DNA from: an uncultured Paracoccaceae bacterium
GTDB taxonomy: Bacteria; Pseudomonadota; Alphaproteobacteria; Rhodobacterales; Rhodobacteraceae
Assembly: GCA_913060475.1 (NCBI GenBank)
Contig: CAJXSD010000016.1
Coordinates: 1 to 49,006 of the forward strand
Length of the DNA: 49,006 nt
Direction of reading: 5' to 3'
Shown: positions 1 through 9,119 of the stretch, one piece after another
Position numbering within the stretch: the first letter of the stretch is position 1
Layout: each line of letters starts with the position of its first letter
Made by a program: the position numbers and the translations under genes
Notes under the pieces: generated by a model
Told to the model about the DNA's origin: nothing
The model's database searches: none
Seen by the model: only the letters and a program-made list of their open reading frames with translations

Positions 1-189
1 GCGCACCTGCCCCCCTGGATCGGGCTGTGCCTCGAATACGACAACGTCATGGCCCGCCATAACTGTGTCTGCGCCACATGCGGCAATCACCGTGTCATTG
101 CCCTGTAACGCATCAATCAGTTCGCCACTTTCGGTGCCAAGCAAATTATTCGCGAAATTCGTCCCAATTATATCCAAAGTACTGACCAT
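1..189 (-). CDS. Partial CDS, N-terminus of an RTX-like calcium-binding-repeat protein
   Basis: The reading frame starts at an ATG on the minus strand at 189 and runs off the left edge, giving the first 63 residues. A good ribosome site (GGGAGA, 6 nt before the ATG) supports the start. The peptide begins MVSTLDIIGTNFANNLLGTE and carries degenerate repeats of the type GT-x-x-x-N-x-L-x-G and L-x-G-N-D-T-V-x-A, as in secreted RTX/haemolysin-type calcium-binding proteins of Rhodobacteraceae. There is no signal peptide, as usual for type I secretion substrates. Family membership is an inference from a short stretch; the catalytic or adhesive part, if any, lies outside the window. Confidence 0.55.
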   Translation of the reverse strand, partial: MVSTLDIIGTNFANNLLGTESGELIDALQGNDTVIAACGADTVMAGHDVVVFEAQPDPGGQVR

Positions 190-483
190 TTGTATTCTCC
201 CACATAATTTTGGTTTGTCAAAACTGCGATGACCACCATTGAATTGGGAAACACGCGCGCCTTGTCAGTAAAATTTACCCACGGCAATTTGATGCCGCGG
301 AAAACGCGATGCTGTATTTCAATACCCAGCCAACTGATAACGCACGTGCTTTCCAACACGAGTTACGAAATAGGTAATTTATACACTCTTGGGTATGTTA
401 TAGACCTTTTGGAAATTTTTACTGTGGCTGAAATCGCATTTTCAGAAAAGTTTAATAAAATTCATGGGCTAGGTTAAATTGGG

Positions 484-1416
484 CTACTTTCCATTGGGCC
501 TGCGATGATCGCGGCCAGAACATTGGTCCAAAATCCAATCTTTGACCCGTTGTGCATTTGGTGGCAACGCACTTGCCTTGGACCAGACCAGATAAAATCC
601 CTGTCCCGTTGACCACGACCATTCATCGCGATGCGCCAACAACCCTTGGTCAACCAAACGATCGGTCAAATGCCGCCAGCCAAAGGCGAACCCTTCGCCA
701 GCCATCGCGGCCTGTAACACCAGCGCATAGTCATTCAACCGCAAGCCCCCCTTGGGCGTGACGGATTGCACCCCAAAATGGGCAAACCAATCGCGCCAAC
801 TGGGTCGATCGCGCACAGGTTCTTCTAGGTGGATCAAGCGTTGATGCATCAAGGTTGGGATCGACCGCAAATCAATGGCACTGGCCATTACCCGTTGTGA
901 TGACACAGGGCATATCTCCTCGGGGGCGATTAGGGCACTGTCGCAGCCAAGCCAGTTTCCATAACCGCGACGGACCGCCAAACTGATATTTTCCGACACA
1001 ATATCGGGTTCACGGTCGCTGGACTGCAGGCGCAATTCGATATCGGGGTATTGCGCCTGAAACGCCGACAGACGCGGCATTATCCAGTAATTATTAAATG
1101 CAGTCGACGCGCTTAGCGTCACATAATCGGGCCGTGTAAATTGTTGGATCGCAGAAACGGATTGCGACAATTGATCAAAGGAACGGGTCACATCCGCCAA
1201 TAACCGCGCCCCTGCGGATGTCAGGGTCACTTTGCGATGCGATCGGACAAACAGGGCCAGCCCCAGTGATTGTTCCAACTGGCGCACGCATGCGCTGACA
1301 GCGGGTTGTTGCACGTTCAATTCGCGCGCGGCCTTGGTAAATGACCCTAACCGCGCGGCAGCCTCAAACACGACCAAATGTCGGGGGGACCCAACCTGTT
1401 TCCACAAATTTTGCAT
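484..1416 (-). CDS. LysR-family transcriptional regulator (GcvA-like)
   Basis: A 310-residue protein with an N-terminal winged helix-turn-helix (about residues 10-70; FEAAARLGSFTKAARELNVQ followed by PAVSACVRQLEQSLGLALF) and a C-terminal effector-binding domain, the normal length for LysR regulators. The HTH and the early part of the effector domain resemble the GcvA/AmpR branch. It lies back to back with the MttB-family gene, starts about 100 bp from it, and so probably controls that operon and itself. The effector cannot be read from sequence; a methylated amine or glycine-type metabolite would fit the neighbours. Confidence 0.85.
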   Translation of the reverse strand: MQNLWKQVGSPRHLVVFEAAARLGSFTKAARELNVQQPAVSACVRQLEQSLGLALFVRSHRKVTLTSAGARLLADVTRSFDQLSQSVSAIQQFTRPDYVTLSASTAFNNYWIMPRLSAFQAQYPDIELRLQSSDREPDIVSENISLAVRRGYGNWLGCDSALIAPEEICPVSSQRVMASAIDLRSIPTLMHQRLIHLEEPVRDRPSWRDWFAHFGVQSVTPKGGLRLNDYALVLQAAMAGEGFAFGWRHLTDRLVDQGLLAHRDEWSWSTGQGFYLVWSKASALPPNAQRVKDWILDQCSGRDHRRPNGK

Positions 1417-1429
1417 AATTACAGATTAT
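1415..1429. promoter_or_regulatory. Candidate LysR box between the regulator and the mttB-like gene
   Basis: The inverted repeat ATAAT-N5-ATTAT fits the T-N11-A form of LysR operators. It overlaps the start codon of the LysR gene and lies about 84 bp before the mttB-like start codon. Binding is inferred only from position and symmetry. Confidence 0.3.
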
Positions 1430-1512
1430 CCAAACCATTCATTTTTTCAAGCGTCACAGCGAAAAATAAACGGACTAGGATTGGGAGCAACAGCATACCA
1501 AGGAATCTGACC

Positions 1513-3033
1513 ATGGCCAGACGCAGCCGACCAACCCGCAGCCGCAATGATGCCGCACAAGGGCCCATATCATCGCCCCATATTCAACGCAGCCTGCCGT
1601 TCTTTGACGTCTTGGACGACGAAAAAATCAGCATTTTGGAACAACAGGTTGATTGGATCTTACAAGATGTCGGTATCGCCTATCGCGATGATCCCGTCGC
1701 GCTGGATTTATGGCGTGCGAATGGGGCAAAAATTGATGGCGACATCGTGCGCGCGCCTGCGGATTGGATCAGGTCATTGTGTGCGCAAGCGCCGCGCGAA
1801 TTTACCCAATTGGCCCGCAATCGTGACCGATCCGTGACCATCGGTGGCACTCATCAGGTGTTCGCCCCAATCTATGGTGCGCCCTTTGTGCGGGATATGG
1901 ATCGCGGGCGCCGCTATGGTGATATTGCCGCGTTCCAGGATCTGGTGCGGCTGACCTATATGCTGCCCAGTTTGCATCACGGTGGTTTTGTCACCTGTGA
2001 ACCCTGTGATATTCCAGTCAGTAAACGCCATTTGGATATGCTCTACGCCCACATGACCCTGTCGGATAAACCGCATCTGGGCGCAATCACGGAAATGAGC
2101 CGTGCCCAAGACAGCGTGGACATGGCCGAAATCGTCTTTGGCAAGGATGTCATGGACCAGAATTGCGTGATCATGGGCAACGTCAACACCAATTCTCCCC
2201 TGCTGGTGGACAAAGTCGTGACCGAGGCCGCCCGCGTTTATTCCACCCGTGGGCAGGGCATGATTGTGGTTCCCTTTATCCTGTCGGGCGCAATGGGTCC
2301 CGTTTCAACTGCCGCCTCGGTCGCCCAAGCCATGGCCGAAGCGATGAGCGTTTGCGCCTATGTGCAAATGCTGCGCCCTGGTGCGCCCTTTGTTCTGGGG
2401 AATTTTTTATCGTCGATGTCGTTAAAATCCGGCGCGCCAACATTTGGTATGCCCGAACCCGTGATGTCGAATTATGCCATTGGCCAACTGGCCCGACGCG
2501 CGGGATTGCCGCTGCGCTGTGGTGGATCCCTGACCGCCTCCAAGGTCGAGGACGCCCAAGCCGCCTATGAAAGTGCCGATAGCATGCATTCGACCATGCT
2601 GGCCGGTGCCAACTATGTTCTGCATGCGGCGGGCTGGCTTGAGGGTGGGTTATGCACCGGATACGAAAAATTGGTGATGGATGCCGATCGTTTGGGCAGT
2701 TACCAAAAAATATTAACCCAAGGGTTGGACACATCCCCCGACATGCTAGCCCGCGATGCCTATGCAGAGGTCGCCCCGGGCGGCCATTTCCTAGGGTCGG
2801 CGCATACCATGCGAAACTATCAAACCGCGTTTTACGAACCCGCCCTAAGCAACAGTGAAAATGTCGAAAGCTGGGAAGAAAGCGGATCGTTAGACATGCG
2901 CGCCCGCGCCTGCCAGCGGTGGAAATCCATGTTGCAAACCTATGAACCGCCCCCCATTGACCCCGCAATCGAAGAGGCGCTGCAAACCTTTGTCGCCAAG
3001 CGCAAAGAGGCCCTGCCAGACGCGTGGTATTGA
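1513..3033 (+). CDS. MttB-family (trimethylamine methyltransferase-like) protein
   Basis: This 506-residue protein belongs to the MttB superfamily, corrinoid-dependent methyltransferases that demethylate trimethylamine, glycine betaine or related quaternary amines. It is colinear with the non-pyrrolysine members: no in-frame amber codon interrupts it. The ATG at 1513 was preferred over upstream frame extension because AAGGA lies 8 nt before it and the protein then begins with a basic MARRSRPTRSRND tail common in this family. Fifty-one bases downstream starts an FAD/GcvT dehydrogenase, so the two probably form one methylated-amine operon. No corrinoid carrier protein (MttC/MtgC type) is seen in the window. 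The exact substrate is unknown. Confidence 0.85.
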   Translation: MARRSRPTRSRNDAAQGPISSPHIQRSLPFFDVLDDEKISILEQQVDWILQDVGIAYRDDPVALDLWRANGAKIDGDIVRAPADWIRSLCAQAPREFTQLARNRDRSVTIGGTHQVFAPIYGAPFVRDMDRGRRYGDIAAFQDLVRLTYMLPSLHHGGFVTCEPCDIPVSKRHLDMLYAHMTLSDKPHLGAITEMSRAQDSVDMAEIVFGKDVMDQNCVIMGNVNTNSPLLVDKVVTEAARVYSTRGQGMIVVPFILSGAMGPVSTAASVAQAMAEAMSVCAYVQMLRPGAPFVLGNFLSSMSLKSGAPTFGMPEPVMSNYAIGQLARRAGLPLRCGGSLTASKVEDAQAAYESADSMHSTMLAGANYVLHAAGWLEGGLCTGYEKLVMDADRLGSYQKILTQGLDTSPDMLARDAYAEVAPGGHFLGSAHTMRNYQTAFYEPALSNSENVESWEESGSLDMRARACQRWKSMLQTYEPPPIDPAIEEALQTFVAKRKEALPDAWY

Positions 3034-3084
3034 CCCATCGCCCGAAATCCGGACACAATCCGACCCAACATATAAGGAGTTTCC

Positions 3085-5553
3085 ATGCCCGTAATTCAAC
3101 AAGATACATCTAGCCCCGAAAAATCCCTGCCCAGCCACGCACGTGTGGTTGTGATTGGTGGTGGCGTTGTTGGCTGTTCAATTTTATTCCATTTGGCAAA
3201 ATTTGGCTGGAAAGACGTCGTTTTGCTGGAACGTGATGAATTGACATCTGGCAGTTCGTGGCACGCAGCGGGACAAATTCATACAATCAGTTCCGATCCG
3301 AATATTTCGCGCCTGCAAAGCTATACTATCGATTTATACAAAGAAATCGAAGAAACCTCGGGCCATTCCGTCGGTCTGCATATCACAGGTGGGTTTTATG
3401 CCGCATCAACCAAGGAATGGTATGATTACCTAAAACGCGAACGGTCCAAGGCGCGATATATGGGGCTGCACCAAGAATTCATTTCCCCACAGGAATTGGC
3501 CGAACGCCACCCCTTGATTGACCCAAAACATTACTATGCCGCGCTGTGGGATGACCAAGATGGCGATTTGGATCCCTCTGGCGCGACATATGCCTTTGCC
3601 AAATCGGCACGGGTGCATGGGGCGCAGTATTTTACCCATTGCGGCGTGACCGCCATGTCACAACGCCCCGATGGATCATGGGATTTGACCACGCCCAAGG
3701 GCATGATTAACGCCGAAATGGTGGTTAACTGTGGTGGGTTATGGGCGCGCGAGGTTGGGCATATGTCCGGCATCCACCTGCCTGTGCAACCCATGGAACA
3801 TCATTACCTGATTACCGAAAAAATACCAATGATTGCCGACCGCATGGACACCATGGGCGAAGCGGGCCGCCTGCCCGCCGGCATCGATTATGAGGCAAAC
3901 ATTTATTTCCGCCAAGAACGGCAGGGGATGTTGCTGGGCACCTATGAACCCAAATCCACCCCGTGGAAAGTGGACGGCACACCATGGGATTTTGGCCATG
4001 AATTGTTGCAACCCGATCTGGATCGGATTGCCGACCGTCTGGAAATGTCATTTGACCGCATTCCCGCGATTGGGCAGGCAGGCATCAAGGATATGATTAA
4101 TGGTCCCTTTACCTTTGGTCCTGATGGCAACCCCATGATCGGGCCAGTCCCGGGGATGAAAAATTACTGGGTCGCGGTTGGCGTGATGGCCGGGTTCTGC
4201 CAAGGCGGTGGCGTGGGATTGACCATGGCCGAATGGATGATGGATGGCGAACCCTCAATCGATGTTTGGGCGATGGATGTGGCGCGGTTTGGCGAATTTG
4301 CAACGCCAGATTGGGGCACAATCAAATCATCGGAAAACTATGAACGCCGCTTTGTCATGACCTTTCCCAATGAAACACTGCCTAAGGGACGCATGCAAAA
4401 AACGACCGCACTTTATGATCGGTTGGTGTCACAGGGCGCGTTGATGGGCCAAGGGTTCGGGCTGGAACATGCGCTGTGGTTTGCAGATGACGCCGCAGAC
4501 GCGCATGAAACCCCAACCTTTGAACGCAATCGCAGCCACGATTATGTCGCCCGCGAGGTCGCAGCCGTGCGAAACGCGGTGGGTGGCATTGAAATCGCAA
4601 ATTTTGCCAAACACGAATTTCGTGGCGCGAGCGCACGGGCGCATTTGGATCACATCTTGGCTGGTTATGTGCCAAAACCTGGTCGTCTGACTCTGACCCC
4701 GATGCTAACACCCAAGGGCAAGCTATATGGTGATTTAACGGTGGCCTGTTTAGCCGATGACCATTTCATGCTGTTCGGATCCGGCGCAATGCAAGAGGCA
4801 CATCGCCGTTGGTTTGAACAAAATCTGCCCGCTGATGTCAGCTATCGCAATGTCAGTGACGATTGGCATGGTATCGCCCTATCTGGCCCGAAATCGCGTG
4901 AACTGCTGGCGCGGTTGACCCGCGATGATGTCTCTGGCGATGCGTTCAAATTCCGCGATCTGCGCCAAACCTTTGTCGCGGGTGTGCCGGTCATTTTGAA
5001 CCGGATCAGTTTTTCGGGCGAATTGGGTTATGAAATCTATTGTAAACCGCAATACCTGCTGCGCCTTGCGACCAGCATCGAACAGGCAGGCGCTGATTTA
5101 GGGTATCGCTGGTATGGGGCGCGGGCGCTGATGTCGATGCGTCTGGAAAAATCATGGGGTGCATGGACGCTGGAATACCGACCAGATTTCAATGCCGTGG
5201 AATCCGGCATGGATCTGTTCATAAACTGGAACAAGGATTTCGTTGGCAAACAAGCAACCCTTGACGCCAAAGCGGCAGGCGTTGCGCAAAAATTGGTCAC
5301 CCTGACAATTGACGTGGACGGCATTGACGTTTCCAACGACGAAGCCATTTTGTGCGACGGGCGCGCCATCGGCTATGTGTCCTCAGGCGGGTATGCCCAC
5401 CGCGTGGGCAAATCCATGGCGATGGGCTATGTCGCCACAGAATATGCCCAAGTGGGAACACAGGTACAGGTCGAAGTTCTTGGCACGCTCTATGATGCGG
5501 TGGTCCTAGACGGGCCGATCTATGATCCGACGGGCGAAAACATGCGCGGCTGA
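3085..5553 (+). CDS. FAD-dependent oxidoreductase with GcvT domain (dimethylglycine/sarcosine dehydrogenase family)
   Basis: An 822-residue two-part enzyme. Residues about 20-400 form a DAO-type FAD domain with the Rossmann motif VIGGGVVGCS and a SGSSWHAAGQ segment; His60 in it aligns with the histidine that carries covalent FAD in dimethylglycine and sarcosine dehydrogenases. Residues about 430-815 are the GcvT/GcvT-C folate-binding half, which takes the methyl carbon onto tetrahydrofolate. The length is that of the family. A perfect AAGGAG precedes the ATG. With the mttB-like gene upstream it suggests stepwise N-demethylation of a betaine or methylglycine-type substrate; which one cannot be told. 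Confidence 0.88.
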   Translation: MPVIQQDTSSPEKSLPSHARVVVIGGGVVGCSILFHLAKFGWKDVVLLERDELTSGSSWHAAGQIHTISSDPNISRLQSYTIDLYKEIEETSGHSVGLHITGGFYAASTKEWYDYLKRERSKARYMGLHQEFISPQELAERHPLIDPKHYYAALWDDQDGDLDPSGATYAFAKSARVHGAQYFTHCGVTAMSQRPDGSWDLTTPKGMINAEMVVNCGGLWAREVGHMSGIHLPVQPMEHHYLITEKIPMIADRMDTMGEAGRLPAGIDYEANIYFRQERQGMLLGTYEPKSTPWKVDGTPWDFGHELLQPDLDRIADRLEMSFDRIPAIGQAGIKDMINGPFTFGPDGNPMIGPVPGMKNYWVAVGVMAGFCQGGGVGLTMAEWMMDGEPSIDVWAMDVARFGEFATPDWGTIKSSENYERRFVMTFPNETLPKGRMQKTTALYDRLVSQGALMGQGFGLEHALWFADDAADAHETPTFERNRSHDYVAREVAAVRNAVGGIEIANFAKHEFRGASARAHLDHILAGYVPKPGRLTLTPMLTPKGKLYGDLTVACLADDHFMLFGSGAMQEAHRRWFEQNLPADVSYRNVSDDWHGIALSGPKSRELLARLTRDDVSGDAFKFRDLRQTFVAGVPVILNRISFSGELGYEIYCKPQYLLRLATSIEQAGADLGYRWYGARALMSMRLEKSWGAWTLEYRPDFNAVESGMDLFINWNKDFVGKQATLDAKAAGVAQKLVTLTIDVDGIDVSNDEAILCDGRAIGYVSSGGYAHRVGKSMAMGYVATEYAQVGTQVQVEVLGTLYDAVVLDGPIYDPTGENMRG

Positions 5554-5562
5554 GATCGTTAT

Positions 5563-5589
5563 GGCGGGGGCGGTGTGACCGCGCCCGCC
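5563..5589 (+). terminator. GC-rich hairpin after the demethylase operon
   Basis: GGCGGGGGCGGT and ACCGCGCCCGCC pair over 12 bp with one mismatch and a GTG loop, 10 bases after the stop codon of the FAD/GcvT gene. No T-run follows, so it may act as a transcript-end stabiliser rather than a strict intrinsic terminator. Confidence 0.5.
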
Positions 5590-5599
5590 AATGTCGGCA

Positions 5600-5926
5600 T
5601 TAGGATGAGACTGAAACCCAGCGTTGCGTTTTAGATGCGATTTGCATCGCCTCAATCACCTGTTGCACATAAAGGGCATCGCGAAAATCAGGCGTGCATT
5701 TGGTTTGTCCATGATGGGCCTGCAGCAATTCCGCAACCTCGATCAGTTTGAGATCGTTAAACCCCAAATGATGTCCTGGGGCGGGACAAAATGCACCATA
5801 TGGGGGATGTTCTGGCCCTGCTCCGATCCGGCGGTACCCTGCCCCGCCAGCGCCTGATGAATAGATGCACAGTTCATTCATACATTCTTGGGTAAAATAA
5901 ATGGCCCCGGCTTTCTTAGGTATCAA
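5600..5926 (-). pseudogene. Remnant of a Gfo/Idh/MocA-family oxidoreductase (C-terminal third only)
   Basis: About 100 residues match the C-terminus of Gfo/Idh/MocA NAD-dependent sugar/cyclitol dehydrogenases. AIYFTQECMNELCIY is followed by GPEHPPYGAFCPAPGHHLGF, then the family's usual PDFRDALYVQQVIEAM tail and RWVSV end. The Rossmann domain and active site (about 270 residues) are absent. The homologous stretch begins near 5915, just downstream of an in-frame TAA, where unrelated sequence takes over. The family assignment is strong, and the gene is almost certainly dead. Confidence 0.7.
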
Positions 5927-6170
5927 TTGACGTTGTTAAAAAATGTGTTTGGCAGGTCACGATCACGGCCGGATATGCGATTTCATTGCCCCATTGATCG
6001 CGCACGGCAATCCCATCCCCATCCCGGGCTAGTGCAGTCACGCGGCTGCGTGAGGCTCCCCCGTGCAATATGAAAAATCTGGCCCAATGGCCGCGAAATC
6101 GCTGAAAAAATTTGTCATAGTGGTGTCCTAACCCTGTCGCTGTGACGGTGTGCAAAATATGTTTGCACAA
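5916..6170 (-). pseudogene. Short fragment, possibly of an FAD-dependent amine oxidase
   Basis: An 84-codon frame whose second half (SRVTALARDGDGIAVRDQWG, then AVIVTCQTHFLTTSID) resembles an internal stretch of flavin amine oxidases, where a D-x-W-G-N segment precedes the strand leading to a [VI]-V-T-C-Q motif. The N-terminal 30 residues look like nothing I know, and there is no flavin-binding N-terminus or C-terminus. It abuts the Gfo/Idh remnant, so this looks like a junction of two broken genes. The family call is tentative; it could also be a chance frame. Confidence 0.3.
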
Positions 6171-6227
6171 ATTCTATGCGCAGCGGATGCGAGATTGAAC
6201 CATTATTTCACCAAACCCAGTAAGCCG

Positions 6228-7898
6228 TTACGTCAAATCGGGTTTGGCGCGTTGTTTATTGGCCACCTTTTTCCCACGGTATTTCACGGTCAGGTCCAGT
6301 GGCGTATCATTTTCATCATAAACGCCAATTATAACCCCGCGATTGCGCGATTTGGTGCGCATTTCGATCAATTGTTCTGGGCTGCGTGTGGTGCGTTGGG
6401 ATTGCCGGCGGGTCCATTTGAATAAATAATCGTACATCATATCAATCACATTCCCATGATCCGGACTGTCCCCCAAATCATGCAGTTCGTCAGGATCATT
6501 TTGTAGATCAAACAACATTGGGCGATAACCGCCTTCAAAATGTATCAATTTCCACCGTGTAGTGGCGACCATAAACGTGACCGCATCGCGCACCGCAATA
6601 TCGTTGATATGGGCAATGGGGGTTGCCGAATAATCATATTCGCAGATCACGAAATCGCGCTCAGTTGTGCGTTGCTTGCCATGTAATATGGGGACCAAAC
6701 TTTCGCCCTCTAGGATGTGGGTGGCGGGGGTGCCGCCCACAAGGTCGACAAATGTGGGAACCAAATCGATCGATTCCACCAACGCATCACACACAGTGCC
6801 CCGTGTGGCATCGGCCCTTGGGCTGGGATCGTAGATGATCAGTGGCACCCGAGTTGCGGCATCGTGGAAAAATGTTTTTTCCCCCATCCAATGATCGCCC
6901 AGAAAATCACCGTGGTCTGATGTGACCACAATCACCGTATCTTGCAAATGACCCGTCTCATCCATCCAATCCAGCAGGCGTCCCATCTGATCGTCGGCCT
7001 GTTTGATCAACCCCATATAGGCGGGAATCACCACATCGCGCACATCCGATCGGGAAAAGGCCCGTCCAACCTTGGTATCCATGAACATCCGAAACACCGG
7101 ATGCGCGTGATCGCGTTCGCCATCCGACCGGACCACGGGTTTGATGTGCTCTGGCCCATACATCGATGCATAGGGGTCCGGCACGATATAGGGCCAATGC
7201 GGTTTGATAAAGCTGAGGTGACAACACCACGGCCCATCATGAGATTGCATAAATTCAATGCCCCGCCCCGTCAGATAGGGGGTTTCGCTATCTTCCTCTG
7301 CGATATTGGCGGGCTCAGCGGAATGTTTCAAAAACCAGCCTGACAGGACATTGCCATCCGCATCAATGCCAGAATTTGCGAAATCATGCCACGGGTTGTC
7401 GCTGTCATATCCTTTGGCGCGCAGCCATTCGTTATAGGTTTTGGCCCCATCGGGGTCATAAAACCCATCTTCGCCCTCAGGCCGCATGCCGTCATCGCGT
7501 TCGAATACGTCAAATCCGCATTCCGCCACCCGTGCGCCGATAATACTGTCTGGGGCAAGCCCCAGTCGCGCCATGCCCTCTTGGTCGGCGCGCATGTGGG
7601 TTTTGCCCACCAGATAGCAATCCATCCCCACCTGTCGCAGGTGATCACCCATGGTCATTTCCCCCACCTTAAGCGGAATGCCATTCCAGCTAGCCCCATG
7701 CGAATGGACATAGCGACCCGTATAGGTCGACATGCGCGACGATCCGCAGATTGGCGATTGAATATAGGCGCGATCAAAACGCACGCCCATGCTGGCCAGA
7801 CGATCCAAGTTGGGCGTGTGCAAATGCGGATGCCCATAACAGCTTAGGTAATCCCAGCGCAGCTGGTCAAACATGATAAACAAAATGTTTTTGGCCAT
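6228..7898 (-). CDS. Sulfatase / alkaline-phosphatase-superfamily hydrolase
   Basis: A 556-residue protein of the sulfatase branch. Near the N-terminus are the metal-binding Asp in FDQLRWDYLS (D11) and the signature SPICGSSRMSTYTGRY with Cys51, the residue that would become formylglycine. The core continues with a SDHGDFLGDH metal site and a final FDLQNDPDELHDL motif typical of the family. No signal peptide is present, so it probably acts in the cytoplasm. The signature reads C-G-S-S-R where classical sulfatases have C-x-P-S-R, a form seen in phosphonate-monoester-hydrolase-like relatives. The substrate (sulfate, phosphodiester or phosphonate ester) is open. Confidence 0.8.
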   Translation of the reverse strand: MAKNILFIMFDQLRWDYLSCYGHPHLHTPNLDRLASMGVRFDRAYIQSPICGSSRMSTYTGRYVHSHGASWNGIPLKVGEMTMGDHLRQVGMDCYLVGKTHMRADQEGMARLGLAPDSIIGARVAECGFDVFERDDGMRPEGEDGFYDPDGAKTYNEWLRAKGYDSDNPWHDFANSGIDADGNVLSGWFLKHSAEPANIAEEDSETPYLTGRGIEFMQSHDGPWCCHLSFIKPHWPYIVPDPYASMYGPEHIKPVVRSDGERDHAHPVFRMFMDTKVGRAFSRSDVRDVVIPAYMGLIKQADDQMGRLLDWMDETGHLQDTVIVVTSDHGDFLGDHWMGEKTFFHDAATRVPLIIYDPSPRADATRGTVCDALVESIDLVPTFVDLVGGTPATHILEGESLVPILHGKQRTTERDFVICEYDYSATPIAHINDIAVRDAVTFMVATTRWKLIHFEGGYRPMLFDLQNDPDELHDLGDSPDHGNVIDMMYDYLFKWTRRQSQRTTRSPEQLIEMRTKSRNRGVIIGVYDENDTPLDLTVKYRGKKVANKQRAKPDLT

Positions 7899-8336
7899 AC
7901 CCCACCCATATGCAAAACGGTTTAGTCACCTGAACTTAGCGCAAGTCGCTTGTGCAGGATAGTGCGTTCAATCGCACATGAAAACCATCCCACCAAAACG
8001 GAACGGGATCGCGTTAAGGATGTATTCGAGATTACGCCAATAGTGCGCGATTTTCAGTTTTGTGCACTTTGGGCAGCATCAGGTTCTGTTCCCCATCCAA
8101 GAATGGACGTGCAGGTCAGGGGCAGCAGATGTGTAGTTGCAACCATTTTCTGGATTTGATTAACCACTGTTTCATGGCTCACAAACGTTATCAATATGAT
8201 ATTTTTACGAAGCAACTAAAAAAGTGCATGATCTTCTGAATTTGGGCCGTATTTTCGCGTTTGGGGTATTCAGTAACCTTGCGTCTAAACAAACACAGGG
8301 CGACTAGACCGAGCAATGCTCATCGAGTTGATTTCA
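7899..8336. other. Gene-poor AT-richer stretch with repeat copy A
   Basis: No convincing gene is seen here. The stretch is richer in A+T than the flanking genes and contains one copy of the 51-bp diverged repeat at 8022-8072. Together with the following gene and the region up to about 9340 it has the look of inserted DNA. Confidence 0.4.
8022..8072 (+). repeat. Diverged direct repeat, copy A
   Basis: This 51-bp segment aligns without gaps to 9120-9170 with 42 identical bases. Six of the nine differences fall in third positions of one plus-strand frame, in which copy A reads IRDYANSARFSVLCTL and copy B IRDYVNSARFSVLRAL. The repeat therefore descends from a sequence once kept as protein or as a repeat family. 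Confidence 0.65.
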
Positions 8337-9041
8337 CTAAGCAGTATATATCGGCATTCCAATTTTTGTAGTCAATTCACCCAGTCCATCAATCGATACG
8401 ACGCAAGTATCTCCGATATTCAACGCTCCTACCCCAGCGGGCGTGCCTGTCAAAATGACATCACCTGCCTTTAGTATGACGGATTGAGATAATATAGAAA
8501 TTGTTTCTGAAACTGACCAAATCATGTCTTTTAAATCTGCAAATTGGCGCACCGCCCCATTCACTGTTGTCATGATGCGCCCGTGCGTCAGATGGCCAAT
8601 CTTGTTCGCGGAATGCACTGCAGAAATCGGGGCACTGTGGTCAAATCCCTTTCCCATATCCCAGGGCCGGCCCAATTCTTTGGCGGCAGTTTGAATATCA
8701 CGCCGTGTTAAATCATTTGCAATGGCATAGCCCCAGACATGGTCTAACGCTGCAGATTGCGTAATATTCGCCCCATCCTTGCCGAGGACAACGGCTAATT
8801 CACCCTCATACTGCAAATTCACAGTTTCTGGCGGATAGGGAACCGTTATGCCATGCTTAACGATCGCATCAGCAGGTTTGCAGAAAAAAAACGGCGGTTC
8901 ACGATCAGGGTCGCGACCCATTTCGCGCGCATGGGCCGCATAATTTCGACCTACACAAAAAATGCGGCGCACGGGTATGCGTTCGTCGCTATATGCGACC
9001 GGTAGATACGGCTGCGGCTCGGGTTGAAACAGATAGGTCAT
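8337..9041 (-). CDS. Fumarylacetoacetate hydrolase (FAH) family protein
   Basis: A 234-residue protein with the FAH fold: RIFCVGRNYAAHAREMG near the N-terminus, PPFFFCKPADAIV, then the metal-binding ELAVVLGKDG (glutamate ligand) and DLTRRDIQ (aspartate), and ILTGTPAGVG near the end. Such proteins are metal-dependent hydrolases, decarboxylases or isomerases of acylpyruvates and 2-oxo acids; the specificity is unknown. A start at MTYLFQPEP (9041) matches the usual beginning of these short FAH proteins, although an in-frame ATG 14 codons upstream (9083) has no ribosome site and cannot be excluded. The gene uses more A/T-ending codons than its neighbours and sits between two repeat copies, suggesting acquisition. 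Confidence 0.85.
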   Translation of the reverse strand: MTYLFQPEPQPYLPVAYSDERIPVRRIFCVGRNYAAHAREMGRDPDREPPFFFCKPADAIVKHGITVPYPPETVNLQYEGELAVVLGKDGANITQSAALDHVWGYAIANDLTRRDIQTAAKELGRPWDMGKGFDHSAPISAVHSANKIGHLTHGRIMTTVNGAVRQFADLKDMIWSVSETISILSQSVILKAGDVILTGTPAGVGALNIGDTCVVSIDGLGELTTKIGMPIYTA

Positions 9042-9119
9042 GTTTGATCCGTCTATGTTGCGTCTTTCATTACTTAACGACATTTTTCAGTGATCGTGCA
9101 AGGGGGTGGTGTTATGGGG

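Noticed and set aside
229-477. 82-codon plus-strand frame before the LysR gene
   Set aside because: No ribosome site, no recognisable family and unusual composition; treated as intergenic between two minus-strand genes.
2276-3109. 277-codon frame antisense to the mttB-like gene
   Set aside because: It is the shadow of a strongly supported gene; the protein is rich in Arg, His and Trp and matches nothing.
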